From Chitinophaga pollutisoli (lineage in GTDB: Bacteria > Bacteroidota > Bacteroidia > Chitinophagales > Chitinophagaceae), in contig NZ_CP149822.1 in the NCBI RefSeq assembly GCF_038396755.1, positions 2,542,001 through 2,606,000 of the forward strand: DNA of 64,000 bases, given 5' to 3'. A program made the position numbers and the translations under genes. Positions 45,131 to 53,041 of the stretch are shown piece after piece (the first letter of the stretch is position 1; every line of letters begins with the position of its first letter). The notes below the pieces were generated by a model. It was not told the origin of the DNA. It worked only from the letters and a program-made list of their open reading frames with translations, and did no database searches.

Positions 45131-45877
45131 TTAACGAAAGATCCTTACGAGACTGGCGGCTGTTATACCCGCGGCCTCGTGCTGCCGGGCATCCGTTTTT
45201 CTTGCCGGGATAACTACTGAATTCGCTATTCCTTTTACCAGCCCAGCTTCCAGTATGTTCCACGCTTCCAGCAACATGGGATCATGATCCGGTTCGGACG
45301 CTACTTCGAAGCGGTAACGGATAGGCGCAGGCTTCGATGCCACGGAACCTGCTATTAGAGAAGCTTCCTGCAACATAGGATCACGATCCGGATCGGAAGC
45401 TACTTCGAAGCGGTAACGGATGGGAGCAGGCCCTGGCGTTGATGCCACAGAACCTCCTACCAGTGAAGCTTCCAGCATCTCATGCGCTTCGAGCAGCATG
45501 GGATCACGATCCGGTTCGGACGATACTTCGAAGCGGTAGCAGATAGCGGTAGGCTTCGATGCCACAGAACCCATTACCAGAGAAGCTTCCAGCAGCATGG
45601 GATCACGATCCGGTTCAGACGCTACTTCAAAGCGGTAGCGAATGGGAGCAGGTTGATGCGGCATCCCTGCGGAGCCCGCCACAGGCAACGTATCGCCGGG
45701 AACCAAAAGGCTGGCCGACACGAAATCCGTGTCCAGCAACATGGGGTCGGCATCCGGTATCTGATCCAAAAAATTGTACCGGATCGGAACCGGATGAACC
45801 GTCTGCCGGGAACATCCCGCAGTCAACATAACAATGGCGGCTGATACCAGCACAAACAGGGTTTTACAATGTTTCAT
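45131..45877 (-). CDS. Lipoprotein with five internal repeats (PIRYRFEVASEPDRDPMLLEA type)
   Basis: The product has 248 residues from ATG 45877 (MKHCKTLFVLV); the frame is open further upstream without homology. The lipoprotein signal ends in MLTAGC. The mature protein is five tandem copies of a unit of about 33 or 41 residues. Each unit has PIRYRF, then EPDRDPMLLEA (or PDADPMLLD in the first, most diverged copy), then SLVxGSVAS. Copies 3 and 5 carry an extra six-residue insert (HEMLEA, WNILEA), so a pair of units was itself duplicated. There are no Cys after the signal. I recognise no family; it may be a surface or periplasmic repeat protein restricted to this lineage. Confidence 0.7.
   Translation of the reverse strand: MKHCKTLFVLVSAAIVMLTAGCSRQTVHPVPIRYNFLDQIPDADPMLLDTDFVSASLLVPGDTLPVAGSAGMPHQPAPIRYRFEVASEPDRDPMLLEASLVMGSVASKPTAICYRFEVSSEPDRDPMLLEAHEMLEASLVGGSVASTPGPAPIRYRFEVASDPDRDPMLQEASLIAGSVASKPAPIRYRFEVASEPDHDPMLLEAWNILEAGLVKGIANSVVIPARKTDARQHEAAGITAASLVRIFR
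45200..45790 (-). repeat. Tandem DNA repeats inside the repeat lipoprotein gene
   Basis: Five degenerate copies of a unit of about 100-130 bases. The core, reading plus strand, is ATGGGATCACGATCCGGTTC followed by an ACTTCGAAGCGGTA block. Copies differ by point changes and by an 18 to 24-base insert in alternate copies. Confidence 0.75.
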
Positions 45878-46423
45878 CTCTTCGTTTAATTTTCTTTTTT
45901 GATTACGCATCCCGCGATCATCAGCTTCCCCACACCTGCGATTTCCGTTTATTGGAGAAGACATGCCAGCCCCTCCGCGACCGAAATCCCCCGTTGCCAT
46001 ACAATGCCCCGAGCCCGCAAAAACTACGCGCACCGCACCGGACGCCGCGCATCTTACGCCGCACGCTGCCAGGGAACTACTTTCCCGAAAGGCATTACAA
46101 GGCCCGCCGCAGTATACTTACCACGACCGGCACCCCGCTTCCGCCGTTCCATTACCTGCGCCATTATTACATGATGCCCGCATTCCGCAGACACACAAGG
46201 CCATAAAAGCCCTTTACCGCAGGATTTACCCGGAACAACTGCCAGGACTGCCATTCAAGCCGGCCACCAAAGGCTGACATTACAATCGGAAATCAAAATG
46301 TTGTGATCATTAAAAAGCCTACATCGTTTTGGGATGGAAGGTTAACGGATATAAAATTACTAAATTTTTTAGCAAAAAGAAAGAAAAGAACCGGATATTT
46401 GATTTGATAATGCGTAAAAAACT
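45878..46423. other. Gene-poor region upstream of the repeat lipoprotein
   Basis: About 550 bases. The open frames present on both strands are Pro/Arg/Ala-rich and look like chance products of GC-rich DNA. The segment 46281-46420 is AT-rich. No promoter with good match to TAnnTTTG was noted for the lipoprotein gene. Confidence 0.4.
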
Positions 46424-46457
46424 AAAAGGGCGGAAGTTATATTTCCGCCCTTTTTTA
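46422..46457 (-). terminator. Intrinsic terminator of fabF
   Basis: Perfect arms AAAAGGGCGGAA and TTCCGCCCTTTT surround a seven-base loop, with T-runs on both sides. It is 22 bases past the fabF stop. Confidence 0.8.
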
Positions 46458-46478
46458 TCGTCAGTTATGTCATTAAAA

Positions 46479-47741
46479 TTACCCCTTGAACTTCGCGAAA
46501 GCCGCGATGGCATTGTGCCCGCCGAAGCCAAACGTATTGCTCAACGCCACATTCACCGTGCGCTGCTGCGCTTTACCCAACGTCAGGTTCAACCCCTGCG
46601 GAATATCCTCGCCCAACTCAGTCGTATTAATCGTCGGCGGAACGATATCGTCCTTCACCGCCATAATACATGCAATCGCCTCAATCGCCCCGGCTGCCCC
46701 CAACAAGTGGCCCGTCATCGATTTCGTTGCACTGATGTTCAACTTCTTCGCATGCTCGCCAAATAAAGTCTGGATCGCTTTCAGCTCGCTCACATCGCCC
46801 AAAGGCGTAGATGTAGCATGCGCGTTGATGTAATCCACATCCGTCAGCGACAAACCCGCGTCATCCAACGCTTCCTTCATGCCCAGCTGCGCACCGGCGC
46901 CCTCAGGATGCGTGGCCGTCAGGTGATACGCGTCGCAACTCATCGCGCCGCCCACCATTTCACCGTATATCGTCGCCCCACGCGCAATCGCATGGTCGTA
47001 ATCTTCCAGGATAATCGCTCCCGCACCCTCACCCATCACAAAACCATCACGGTCTTTATCGAACGGACGCGATGCATGCTCCGGATCGTCGTTTCGCGTG
47101 CTCAACGCCTTCAACGCGTTAAAACCCGCAATACCCGCACGGGTCACAGGGCTCTCCGAACCACCGGCCACAATCATGTTTGCCTTACCGAGGCGGATAT
47201 AGTTAAACGCGTCTACCAACGCACTGTTGGAAGATGCACATGCGGAAACCGTGCAATAGTTAATACCCATCAAACCGTACTTAATCGCAATCTGACCGGC
47301 GGCAATGTCGGAAATCAAACGGGGAATAAAGAACGGGTTGAACTTCGGCACAAAATTCATCTGCGTGAACTCCACAATCTGGTCCTCGAAGGTCTGCATA
47401 CCGCCGTTACCCGACGCCCAGATCACCCCAAACTTACTGCGGTCCACCGTCTCCAGGTTCACGCCGCTGTTCTCGATCGCCTGCGTGGCAGCGATCATCG
47501 CATACTGCGTAAACATGTCCATTTTCCGCGCTTCCTTCTTCTCGATATATGATTCAATGTCCAGTCCCTTCAGTTCACAGGCGAATTTAGTCTTGAATGC
47601 TGTGGTGTCGAACCGGGTAATCGGACCCGCGCCGCTCTTGCCGGCTTTCAGGTTTTCCCAGAAGGAGTTTACATCCAAACCGATCGGCGTGATGGCTCCC
47701 ATCCCGGTGATTACGACTCTCCTCAGTGTAACAGTGCGCAT
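46479..47741 (-). CDS. fabF: Beta-ketoacyl-ACP synthase II
   Basis: The product has 420 residues from ATG 47741 (MRTVTLRRVVITGMG). The condensing enzyme catalytic triad is visible: Cys in VSACASSN (about 167), His in INAHATSTPLGD (about 307) and His in KSMTGHLLGAAGA (about 344). The C-terminal LSNTFGFGGHNA is typical of FabF. It extends acyl-ACP by two carbons with malonyl-ACP in type II fatty acid synthesis. No acpP is adjacent in the window, although the partner often precedes fabF. A promoter-like TAACTTTG lies 33 bases upstream, and a strong terminator follows, so it seems monocistronic. Confidence 0.96.
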   Translation of the reverse strand: MRTVTLRRVVITGMGAITPIGLDVNSFWENLKAGKSGAGPITRFDTTAFKTKFACELKGLDIESYIEKKEARKMDMFTQYAMIAATQAIENSGVNLETVDRSKFGVIWASGNGGMQTFEDQIVEFTQMNFVPKFNPFFIPRLISDIAAGQIAIKYGLMGINYCTVSACASSNSALVDAFNYIRLGKANMIVAGGSESPVTRAGIAGFNALKALSTRNDDPEHASRPFDKDRDGFVMGEGAGAIILEDYDHAIARGATIYGEMVGGAMSCDAYHLTATHPEGAGAQLGMKEALDDAGLSLTDVDYINAHATSTPLGDVSELKAIQTLFGEHAKKLNISATKSMTGHLLGAAGAIEAIACIMAVKDDIVPPTINTTELGEDIPQGLNLTLGKAQQRTVNVALSNTFGFGGHNAIAAFAKFKG

Positions 47742-47773
47742 AAGTTTTACTTTGAATGACAAAAGTTAGGACG

Positions 47774-47781
47774 CAAAGTTA
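47774..47781 (-). promoter_or_regulatory. Probable -7 box of the fabF promoter
   Basis: TAACTTTG on the minus strand fits TAnnTTTG, 33 bases before the fabF ATG. No clear -33 TTG was seen. Confidence 0.45.
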
Positions 47782-47866
47782 CTCGTTTATTATCACGTTT
47801 GTGCATACGCATGAGAAAAAAGACACATATAGTTTGATTTTTAAATCCCCACACACCAAATCCCCC

Positions 47867-49350
47867 TTAAAACTGCAAATAAATAGGCATCATCGGCTCC
47901 TGCGTCTTCACTTCATTCAACAACCATATGAACAATACCATCACCGCCGCCGCTCCCGCCCAATGCAGGCGCGAAAAGCTCCCGGCCAGCCTGTCGTCCC
48001 ATTTCGAAGGCAAAAAATGCAATAAGTAACCCAAACCCATCAACAACATCACCTGCGGATAACCCGCCATCACATCCCACACCAAATGCCCCTGGAAATT
48101 ACCCGTCACCTGCCCCAGCAGTTCCCAGGCGCCGGCAAACGTCTCCATCTTGAAAAACACCCAGCAGAAACACACCAGGTGGAACGTAAACAACACGCCG
48201 CCCAGCTTCCACAAACCCGCCCGCACAGGGCCCGTTTTCAACCACTTTACGCCTTTCTGCCACCTGATCCATAACTTATCCACCGCCAGCGAACCGCCGT
48301 GCACGCCGCCCCAGAAAATAAAATTCCAGCTGGCGCCATGCCAGAACCCGCCGACCAGCATCGTCAGCATCAGATTCATATACTGCCGGAACGTCCCTTT
48401 GCGGTTGCCGCCCAGCGGGATGTATACGTAATCCCGCAACCAGCTCGACAAACTGATATGCCATCTCCGCCAGAATTCCGTGATCGAACTGCTTTGGTAA
48501 GGTTTGTCGAAGTTCGGGGGGATAACGAAGCCCGTCCACCGCGCGATCCCGATGGCCATATCCGAATAACCGGAGAAATCGCAGTAGATCACCATCGCGT
48601 ATCCGTACACGCCCAGCAGGCACTCAATACCCGTGTGGCGCGAAGGATCGTCGAAAATATATTGTACGAAGTGCTGGTAAATAAAATCGGAGATCACCAC
48701 CTTTTTGAACAGGCCGTTGATGATAAGAAACATCCCCTTCCCTACATCTTCCCCGTTCAGCACATACGGCTTGCGGATCTGCGGGATGAAATCCGCCGCG
48801 CGCACGATCGGCCCCATCATCAGTTTCGGGAAAAAGGACAGGAAGAAGAGATAATCCATGAACTTGTCCACCGGCTTGATTTCCCGCCGGTATACGTCCA
48901 CCGTGTAACTGAGGTTTTCGAAGGTATAGAAGGAAATCCCGATCGGCAGCAGCACCTGGATGGGATGGATGTTTCCGCCGGCCAGGTCGTTGATGCAGGT
49001 GATGAAGAAGTTGGTGTATTTGAAATAGAACAGCAGCCCGAGGTTGATCACCACACTAAACCACAACAACCCCTTCCGGACGCTTTCCTTTGTTTCCCGG
49101 TGGATGCGGTTGCTGAGATAGAAATCCACGATGGCGGCGATGATGACCAGCAATACGTATTCGCCGCAGGCGAGATAGAAGAAATAAAGGCTGAATCCGC
49201 TGAATACCGCTACGCGCCCCTTTCGCTGTTGCGCACCAGCTGGTAGCAGAGCAGGAACGCGGCGAGGAAGAAAAGAAAGAAACCGCTGTTGAAAAGTATC
49301 GGCGACTTTTCATTGTAAAGTAACAGGGATGCGAGGTTCTCGAAAGACAT
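47867..49350 (-). pseudogene. MBOAT-family O-acyltransferase (AlgI-like), split by a one-base frameshift
   Basis: The start at 49350 gives MSFENLASLLLYNEKSP and the first transmembrane helix (FFLFFLAAFLLCY), then a stop after RNSERGA. The second frame, from about 49217, goes on with VAVFSGFSLYFFYLACGEYVLLVII and the rest of a multi-pass MBOAT protein with FWRRWHISLS and GGFWHGASWNFIFWGGVHG (catalytic His). The break is at four G on the coding strand (plus 49217-49220); five G would give an intact 494-residue protein. AlgI-type enzymes pass acyl groups across the membrane to exopolysaccharide or cell wall. Two SGNH proteins are encoded upstream, the usual partners. Confidence 0.88.
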
Positions 49351-49353
49351 GCG

Positions 49354-50538
49354 TCAGTTTTTCCGTATGGTTTGTTGCCATTGTTGATATCCGTTCAGGA
49401 TGGCTTTGCCGAGCAATTCGCCCTGCAGCCGGTATCCATAGGCATTGAAATGTACACGATCGTGGCTCCAGGCGCGGGAGAATCTGGCATCGCCGCGCAT
49501 ATCGCCGAACAGGTCCCAGCAGGCGTGCCCTTCCTCCCGGCAGAACTCCATGATCGCCTGCCGGAGCACTGCGGCCTGGGGCACCGCTACGTAAGTCGTG
49601 CGGTAACGCGTTTTTTTGGATCCTTTCGGACGGTAAGGAACGGATCGCTTCCTCATCATCCCGGAAGGCGGTGTGGTGAAAATAAACACCGGATCACCGG
49701 GGCCCTGCTGTAAATCCCGCACGGCCGTCTTCATCTCCGCCTTCAGCTGTTCCGCCGAAACGCCGCCAAACGCTTCGTTGGTGGCTAATGACAAAATTAC
49801 CAGGTCCGGCACAAATTCTTCCGCCAGGTAAACCATCAGCCCATCTTCCGTTCCATACTGCTGATTGTAATGCATCAGCTGCGCGCCATTGATGCCGATG
49901 GCGTTGTATGTAATCCCTTTATCACCGCGCGCTTCCATTCCGCCATAAAACCGCCAGATGGAAGGGAACCGCAACGTGACGGATGTTACACCGCTGTCTG
50001 CCACATATACACCGCGCCGGGCAGGCAAATCCTCTCCGCCGTCGTACACATGGCCGTTTTCCACTTCCGGGAAGTCGGGCCCCTTAAACCAGAAAGTCAG
50101 CTTCCCGATAGTGCTGTCGGAAGTATAGGTGATGCTCGCCGCGGTTTTATCGCGCGACAACATCAAACCACCCATCCCCGGCCACTCACTGATATGCCGG
50201 TCGACCATCCGTTCACCTTTCCATCGTTGGGGACTGCTCCAGGTGTAATCGGCCGGACCGTTTGTACCGCCCAATTTGTAGGGGAATACAAACCCTCTTC
50301 CCGCGTACCCGAACCTTTCCTGCAATTCCTTTCGCGCCGCGTCGGGGAAAAAGCCGCCCTGCACATGGGAATCCCCGATGTGAAGGATGGATATTCGCGT
50401 TGAATCTGAAGCGAGTTTTTCGTACAACGGGTACAATACCGTATCGTTAAGGAGCTTCTGTGCGGAAGCGCCCATCCAGCTGCCGGTAACCAGCATCGCC
50501 GCAACCAACCGCCTACATAGCTTCCTGCCTGAATTCAT
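49354..50538 (-). CDS. SGNH/GDSL hydrolase-like secreted protein (MBOAT partner)
   Basis: The product has 394 residues from ATG 50538. The start of the open frame lies further upstream inside the preceding gene, but the signal peptide RRLVAAMLVTGSWMGASAQ begins here. SGNH blocks are present: ILHIGDSHVQGG (catalytic Ser in GDSH, about 55), VILSLATNEAFGG (block III Asn) and HDRVHFNAYGY (Asp/His dyad near 370). The N-terminal ATG overlaps the stop of the upstream SGNH gene by 26 bases, and the stop is 3 bases from the MBOAT start. It probably takes the acyl group from MBOAT and transfers it to, or removes it from, a surface glycan. Confidence 0.88.
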   Translation of the reverse strand: MNSGRKLCRRLVAAMLVTGSWMGASAQKLLNDTVLYPLYEKLASDSTRISILHIGDSHVQGGFFPDAARKELQERFGYAGRGFVFPYKLGGTNGPADYTWSSPQRWKGERMVDRHISEWPGMGGLMLSRDKTAASITYTSDSTIGKLTFWFKGPDFPEVENGHVYDGGEDLPARRGVYVADSGVTSVTLRFPSIWRFYGGMEARGDKGITYNAIGINGAQLMHYNQQYGTEDGLMVYLAEEFVPDLVILSLATNEAFGGVSAEQLKAEMKTAVRDLQQGPGDPVFIFTTPPSGMMRKRSVPYRPKGSKKTRYRTTYVAVPQAAVLRQAIMEFCREEGHACWDLFGDMRGDARFSRAWSHDRVHFNAYGYRLQGELLGKAILNGYQQWQQTIRKN

Positions 50539-51892
50539 CCATGATCGCTTTATACAACAGGGCGCCCACCCTGGAAGCCCCGCGGAAATTAAAATGTGTG
50601 TAATCTTTATTCGCCAGCGCCTGCTCGCCTTCCACCCAGCGCGCCATCGCCCCATCGCCGCCCATAGCGGTGTACAGGTTCCAGTACGCCAGTCCTTTCT
50701 CTTCCGCGAATTCGTGCTGCACTTTCAACAACGCCTTCACGCCCGGCGCCGTTACATACCTGCCATTCTTGCGATACGCCTTATCCGCCGTGCCCACGAT
50801 CAGGAAACTCGATTGCGGAAAGTACCGCCGCAGCGAATCCACCACTTTTTCCATGGGCCGCTCGTACCAGTCGAACCGCGTGTTCTCCGGCATAAACAGC
50901 ACATTGGCGCCGTAATGCAGCACGATCAGATCGTATGGCCGAACGGACTGCACCTGTTTCCACATATCACTGCTCAGCTTTCCCAGCTCCACGCCGCTGA
51001 TACCGCGGAAAGAATAGTTGTCGAGGAAAATCCCTTCCCGGCTTTCGAAGCACACGCCATACAAAGGCAGTGGCTGATTGCCGGGAAATTTGAACGTGAG
51101 GGATCGTGTAGCCGAATCCGTATAGAAAGAATAGGAATTGAGTTTTCCGATGCCTTGCAGATCCGCCGGCCGGTCGTTGATGCGCACTTTCCCGGAGCCT
51201 TTCCCGTACAGGATGCTGACTTCCCCGAATTCGTCGAGCCGCTGGCGTTTGACGGGCGAGAAGCGCACCCAGCTTTCCGGCGCGGGCACGAAGGCGTGCC
51301 CTGAAATACCTAATTCCACGCCTGCGGGCGGGGAATTTTTGAAATGATAGTCGGTCCAGTTGGGAGAAAAGCTGTGGGTGATGGTGGTGCGGAACCCGGA
51401 AACCACGGAGGTGGCGGGCACGAAGCCGACGCCTTCGCCGCCGAAGTAGGATTGCAGGCTGTCACGGAGGTCCATGGTGATGAGATCGCCCTCGATCATG
51501 GAATCCCCGAAATAAGCGATGCGTACTTTTTTGCGGGATCCTGTCCGGAGTTGGCGGAGCGCTTCCATGAAATGGTGCATACCGGAACCGGAGGGGCCCG
51601 TCGTGTAGCCGTAATCGAGAATACCGGGGTAAGTGAGGTAATCCCTCGGCGGGAGGGGCGCCCGTTGCAGCGAATCCAAACCGCCCGCGGGATCAGTTGC
51701 GGCAAGCAAAGCAGTATCCGCCGCCGGCTCCATAACGGGATCGGGCGTACGGAGATCCGCAAAAATATCCATCGGGCGGAGGGTGTGGTTTCCCGCGGTT
51801 ACGACTGGCTTCCCGAACGAAATCGCGGCCAGGCCGGCGATAGCGCCCAGGGTAATGAGAAGCGGATAGGGATGTTTATTTCCGGAAGACAT
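50513..51892 (-). CDS. SGNH/GDSL hydrolase-like protein (MBOAT partner)
   Basis: The 459-residue product has a hydrophobic N-terminal helix (LLITLGAIAGLAAISF). Blocks of the SGNH fold are visible: IAYFGDSMIEGD (Ser in GDS, about 143), LIVLHYGANVLF (block III) and DYTHFNFRGASRVG (Asp/His dyad near 430). A beta-sandwich insert lies between blocks I and III (about 190-300). It is the first gene of the three-gene unit SGNH, SGNH, MBOAT. Having two SGNH proteins recalls AlgJ and AlgX of alginate acetylation, but the acceptor polymer is not known. Confidence 0.88.
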   Translation of the reverse strand: MSSGNKHPYPLLITLGAIAGLAAISFGKPVVTAGNHTLRPMDIFADLRTPDPVMEPAADTALLAATDPAGGLDSLQRAPLPPRDYLTYPGILDYGYTTGPSGSGMHHFMEALRQLRTGSRKKVRIAYFGDSMIEGDLITMDLRDSLQSYFGGEGVGFVPATSVVSGFRTTITHSFSPNWTDYHFKNSPPAGVELGISGHAFVPAPESWVRFSPVKRQRLDEFGEVSILYGKGSGKVRINDRPADLQGIGKLNSYSFYTDSATRSLTFKFPGNQPLPLYGVCFESREGIFLDNYSFRGISGVELGKLSSDMWKQVQSVRPYDLIVLHYGANVLFMPENTRFDWYERPMEKVVDSLRRYFPQSSFLIVGTADKAYRKNGRYVTAPGVKALLKVQHEFAEEKGLAYWNLYTAMGGDGAMARWVEGEQALANKDYTHFNFRGASRVGALLYKAIMDEFRQEAM

Positions 51893-51938
51893 AAGTCGGC
51901 ATATTCGAAACAGGCGGACGTACCGCCGCTAACTGTCG

Positions 51939-51946
51939 CAAATCTA
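51939..51946 (-). promoter_or_regulatory. Probable -7 box upstream of the SGNH-SGNH-MBOAT unit
   Basis: TAGATTTG on the minus strand fits TAnnTTTG, 46 bases before the first SGNH ATG. It overlaps the last codons of the glucosaminidase gene. Confidence 0.4.
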
Positions 51947-52453
51947 ATATTTGGCCAGCTTCATTGCATCATCCAGCTCGTATAATTTATATTTTTTAAT
52001 CATCGACCGTACCCGGCTCACCCACACCTGCCCCGCGGTCGAATACCCGGAACGGATGAGTTTATTGAGCCATTGTTCATAATCATCGCTACCCTTCATG
52101 GTGGCAAACCATTTCTTTTTCATGACTACTTTGGTGAAATGGCGGTAAGACGCTGTGTCGGTCGTGTATTCGCGGTACATGCTGCGGTAAGTGAAACCGC
52201 GCTTCGCCAGGTTGTTTTTCCCGACGATTCCGAAGTGATTCCTGAGCAAGCGGGCATTCTTACTCGTACCGCTTCCTGATTCCAGCATCGCGATGCCGAG
52301 GATGATACTTGCCGGAACACCGGTTTCCTGGGAGAGGCTAACTGCAACGGGGCTAAATTTCTCGAGGTACTTTTGAGGGGTCTTCTGCGCCGAAACGGAT
52401 AAACTGGTTATCAGCATCCCGCCCAGCAGCAGTCTTCTTTTGGATAAAAACAT
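51944..52453 (-). CDS. Glucosaminidase-domain (FlgJ/LytG-like) secreted protein
   Basis: The 169-residue protein starts with a signal peptide (about 1-22, LLLGGMLITSLSVSAQ). One GH73-type N-acetylglucosaminidase domain follows: ETGVPASIILGIAMLESGSG (catalytic Glu in MLESG, about 58), NHFGIVGKN and YRSMYREYTTDTASYRHF. GH73 enzymes cut the peptidoglycan glycan strand. The C-terminal part GYSTAGQVWVSRVRSMIKKY matches the usual end of the domain. It stands immediately upstream of the acyltransferase cluster, and O-acetylation is known to limit such hydrolases, which is suggestive. It has a likely own promoter (TAAATTTG at 52501-52508). Confidence 0.85.
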   Translation of the reverse strand: MFLSKRRLLLGGMLITSLSVSAQKTPQKYLEKFSPVAVSLSQETGVPASIILGIAMLESGSGTSKNARLLRNHFGIVGKNNLAKRGFTYRSMYREYTTDTASYRHFTKVVMKKKWFATMKGSDDYEQWLNKLIRSGYSTAGQVWVSRVRSMIKKYKLYELDDAMKLAKY

Positions 52454-52500
52454 GCGAACTATTTAGATCATCCAATCTGCACCGGTTCCTTATCACCCCG

Positions 52501-52508
52501 CAAATTTA
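52501..52508 (-). promoter_or_regulatory. Probable -7 box of the glucosaminidase gene
   Basis: TAAATTTG on the minus strand fits TAnnTTTG, 47 bases upstream of the ATG, in an AT-rich region. Confidence 0.45.
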
Positions 52509-52613
52509 CGCCTTTCTAAAAGATAAAATGTAAGTAATATGTTAATATGTTCTAATTCATCAATATCGTAATACCATATTAACTACCACACCCTAATATT
52601 TTTGCATGTTGCG

Positions 52614-52964
52614 TTAATTCTCATCCTGCGCGCAATCCGCAAACGTAAAATTCAGATGGCCGGTGCGGAGGCCATGTCCCTGGTACACCACCATCTTCAG
52701 CCAATAACGGCCGTCGTCCAGCAGGATCACCTCGCAGGTTTCGATCTGCATGTTGTAAAATGCCCGCAGATCCATATCCAGCTGCAAATCAGCCGTTTGG
52801 TCGAATACAAAAGGATACAGGCGGTCTTCGTCCGATTTTTCGTCGTACACGGCAAGCGTCACGGCGATCGTTTCGTCCTCGAAATTGATCTTCAGCTGGA
52901 AAATCCCCTGGTCGCGGAGATCCAGCTTTTGTATGGCGGCGATGGTTTGAATTGTCGTTTCCAT
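52614..52964 (-). CDS. Uncharacterised 116-residue protein
   Basis: The product is acidic and soluble, with no signal peptide or membrane segment. Strand-rich phrases such as IFQLKINFEDETIAVTLAVYDE, YWLKMVVYQGHGLRTGHLNFTF and an acidic middle (DEKSDEDRLYPF) suggest a compact beta domain. No family was recognised. It follows aspS on the same strand after its terminator (52987-53013), so it probably has its own promoter. Codon use resembles the neighbours, which supports it being a real gene. Confidence 0.6.
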   Translation of the reverse strand: METTIQTIAAIQKLDLRDQGIFQLKINFEDETIAVTLAVYDEKSDEDRLYPFVFDQTADLQLDMDLRAFYNMQIETCEVILLDDGRYWLKMVVYQGHGLRTGHLNFTFADCAQDEN

Positions 52965-52984
52965 TGTTTCTGTATGCTGAAAAG

Positions 52985-53015
52985 AGAAGCCATACCCTGC
53001 GGGGATATGGCTTTC
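52985..53015 (-). terminator. Intrinsic terminator of aspS
   Basis: Arms AAGCCATA and TATGGCTT extended by CCC/GGG (one bulge) surround a short loop. They are followed on the minus strand by CTCTTTTC, 29 bases past the stop. Confidence 0.6.
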
Positions 53016-53041
53016 ATTAGGTAAATGTCGTTTCGGAAAGA

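Noticed and set aside
45899..46277. Several overlapping plus-strand frames upstream of the repeat lipoprotein
   Set aside because: Three frames are open together over the same GC-rich DNA, each Pro/Arg/Thr-rich, which indicates chance absence of stops.
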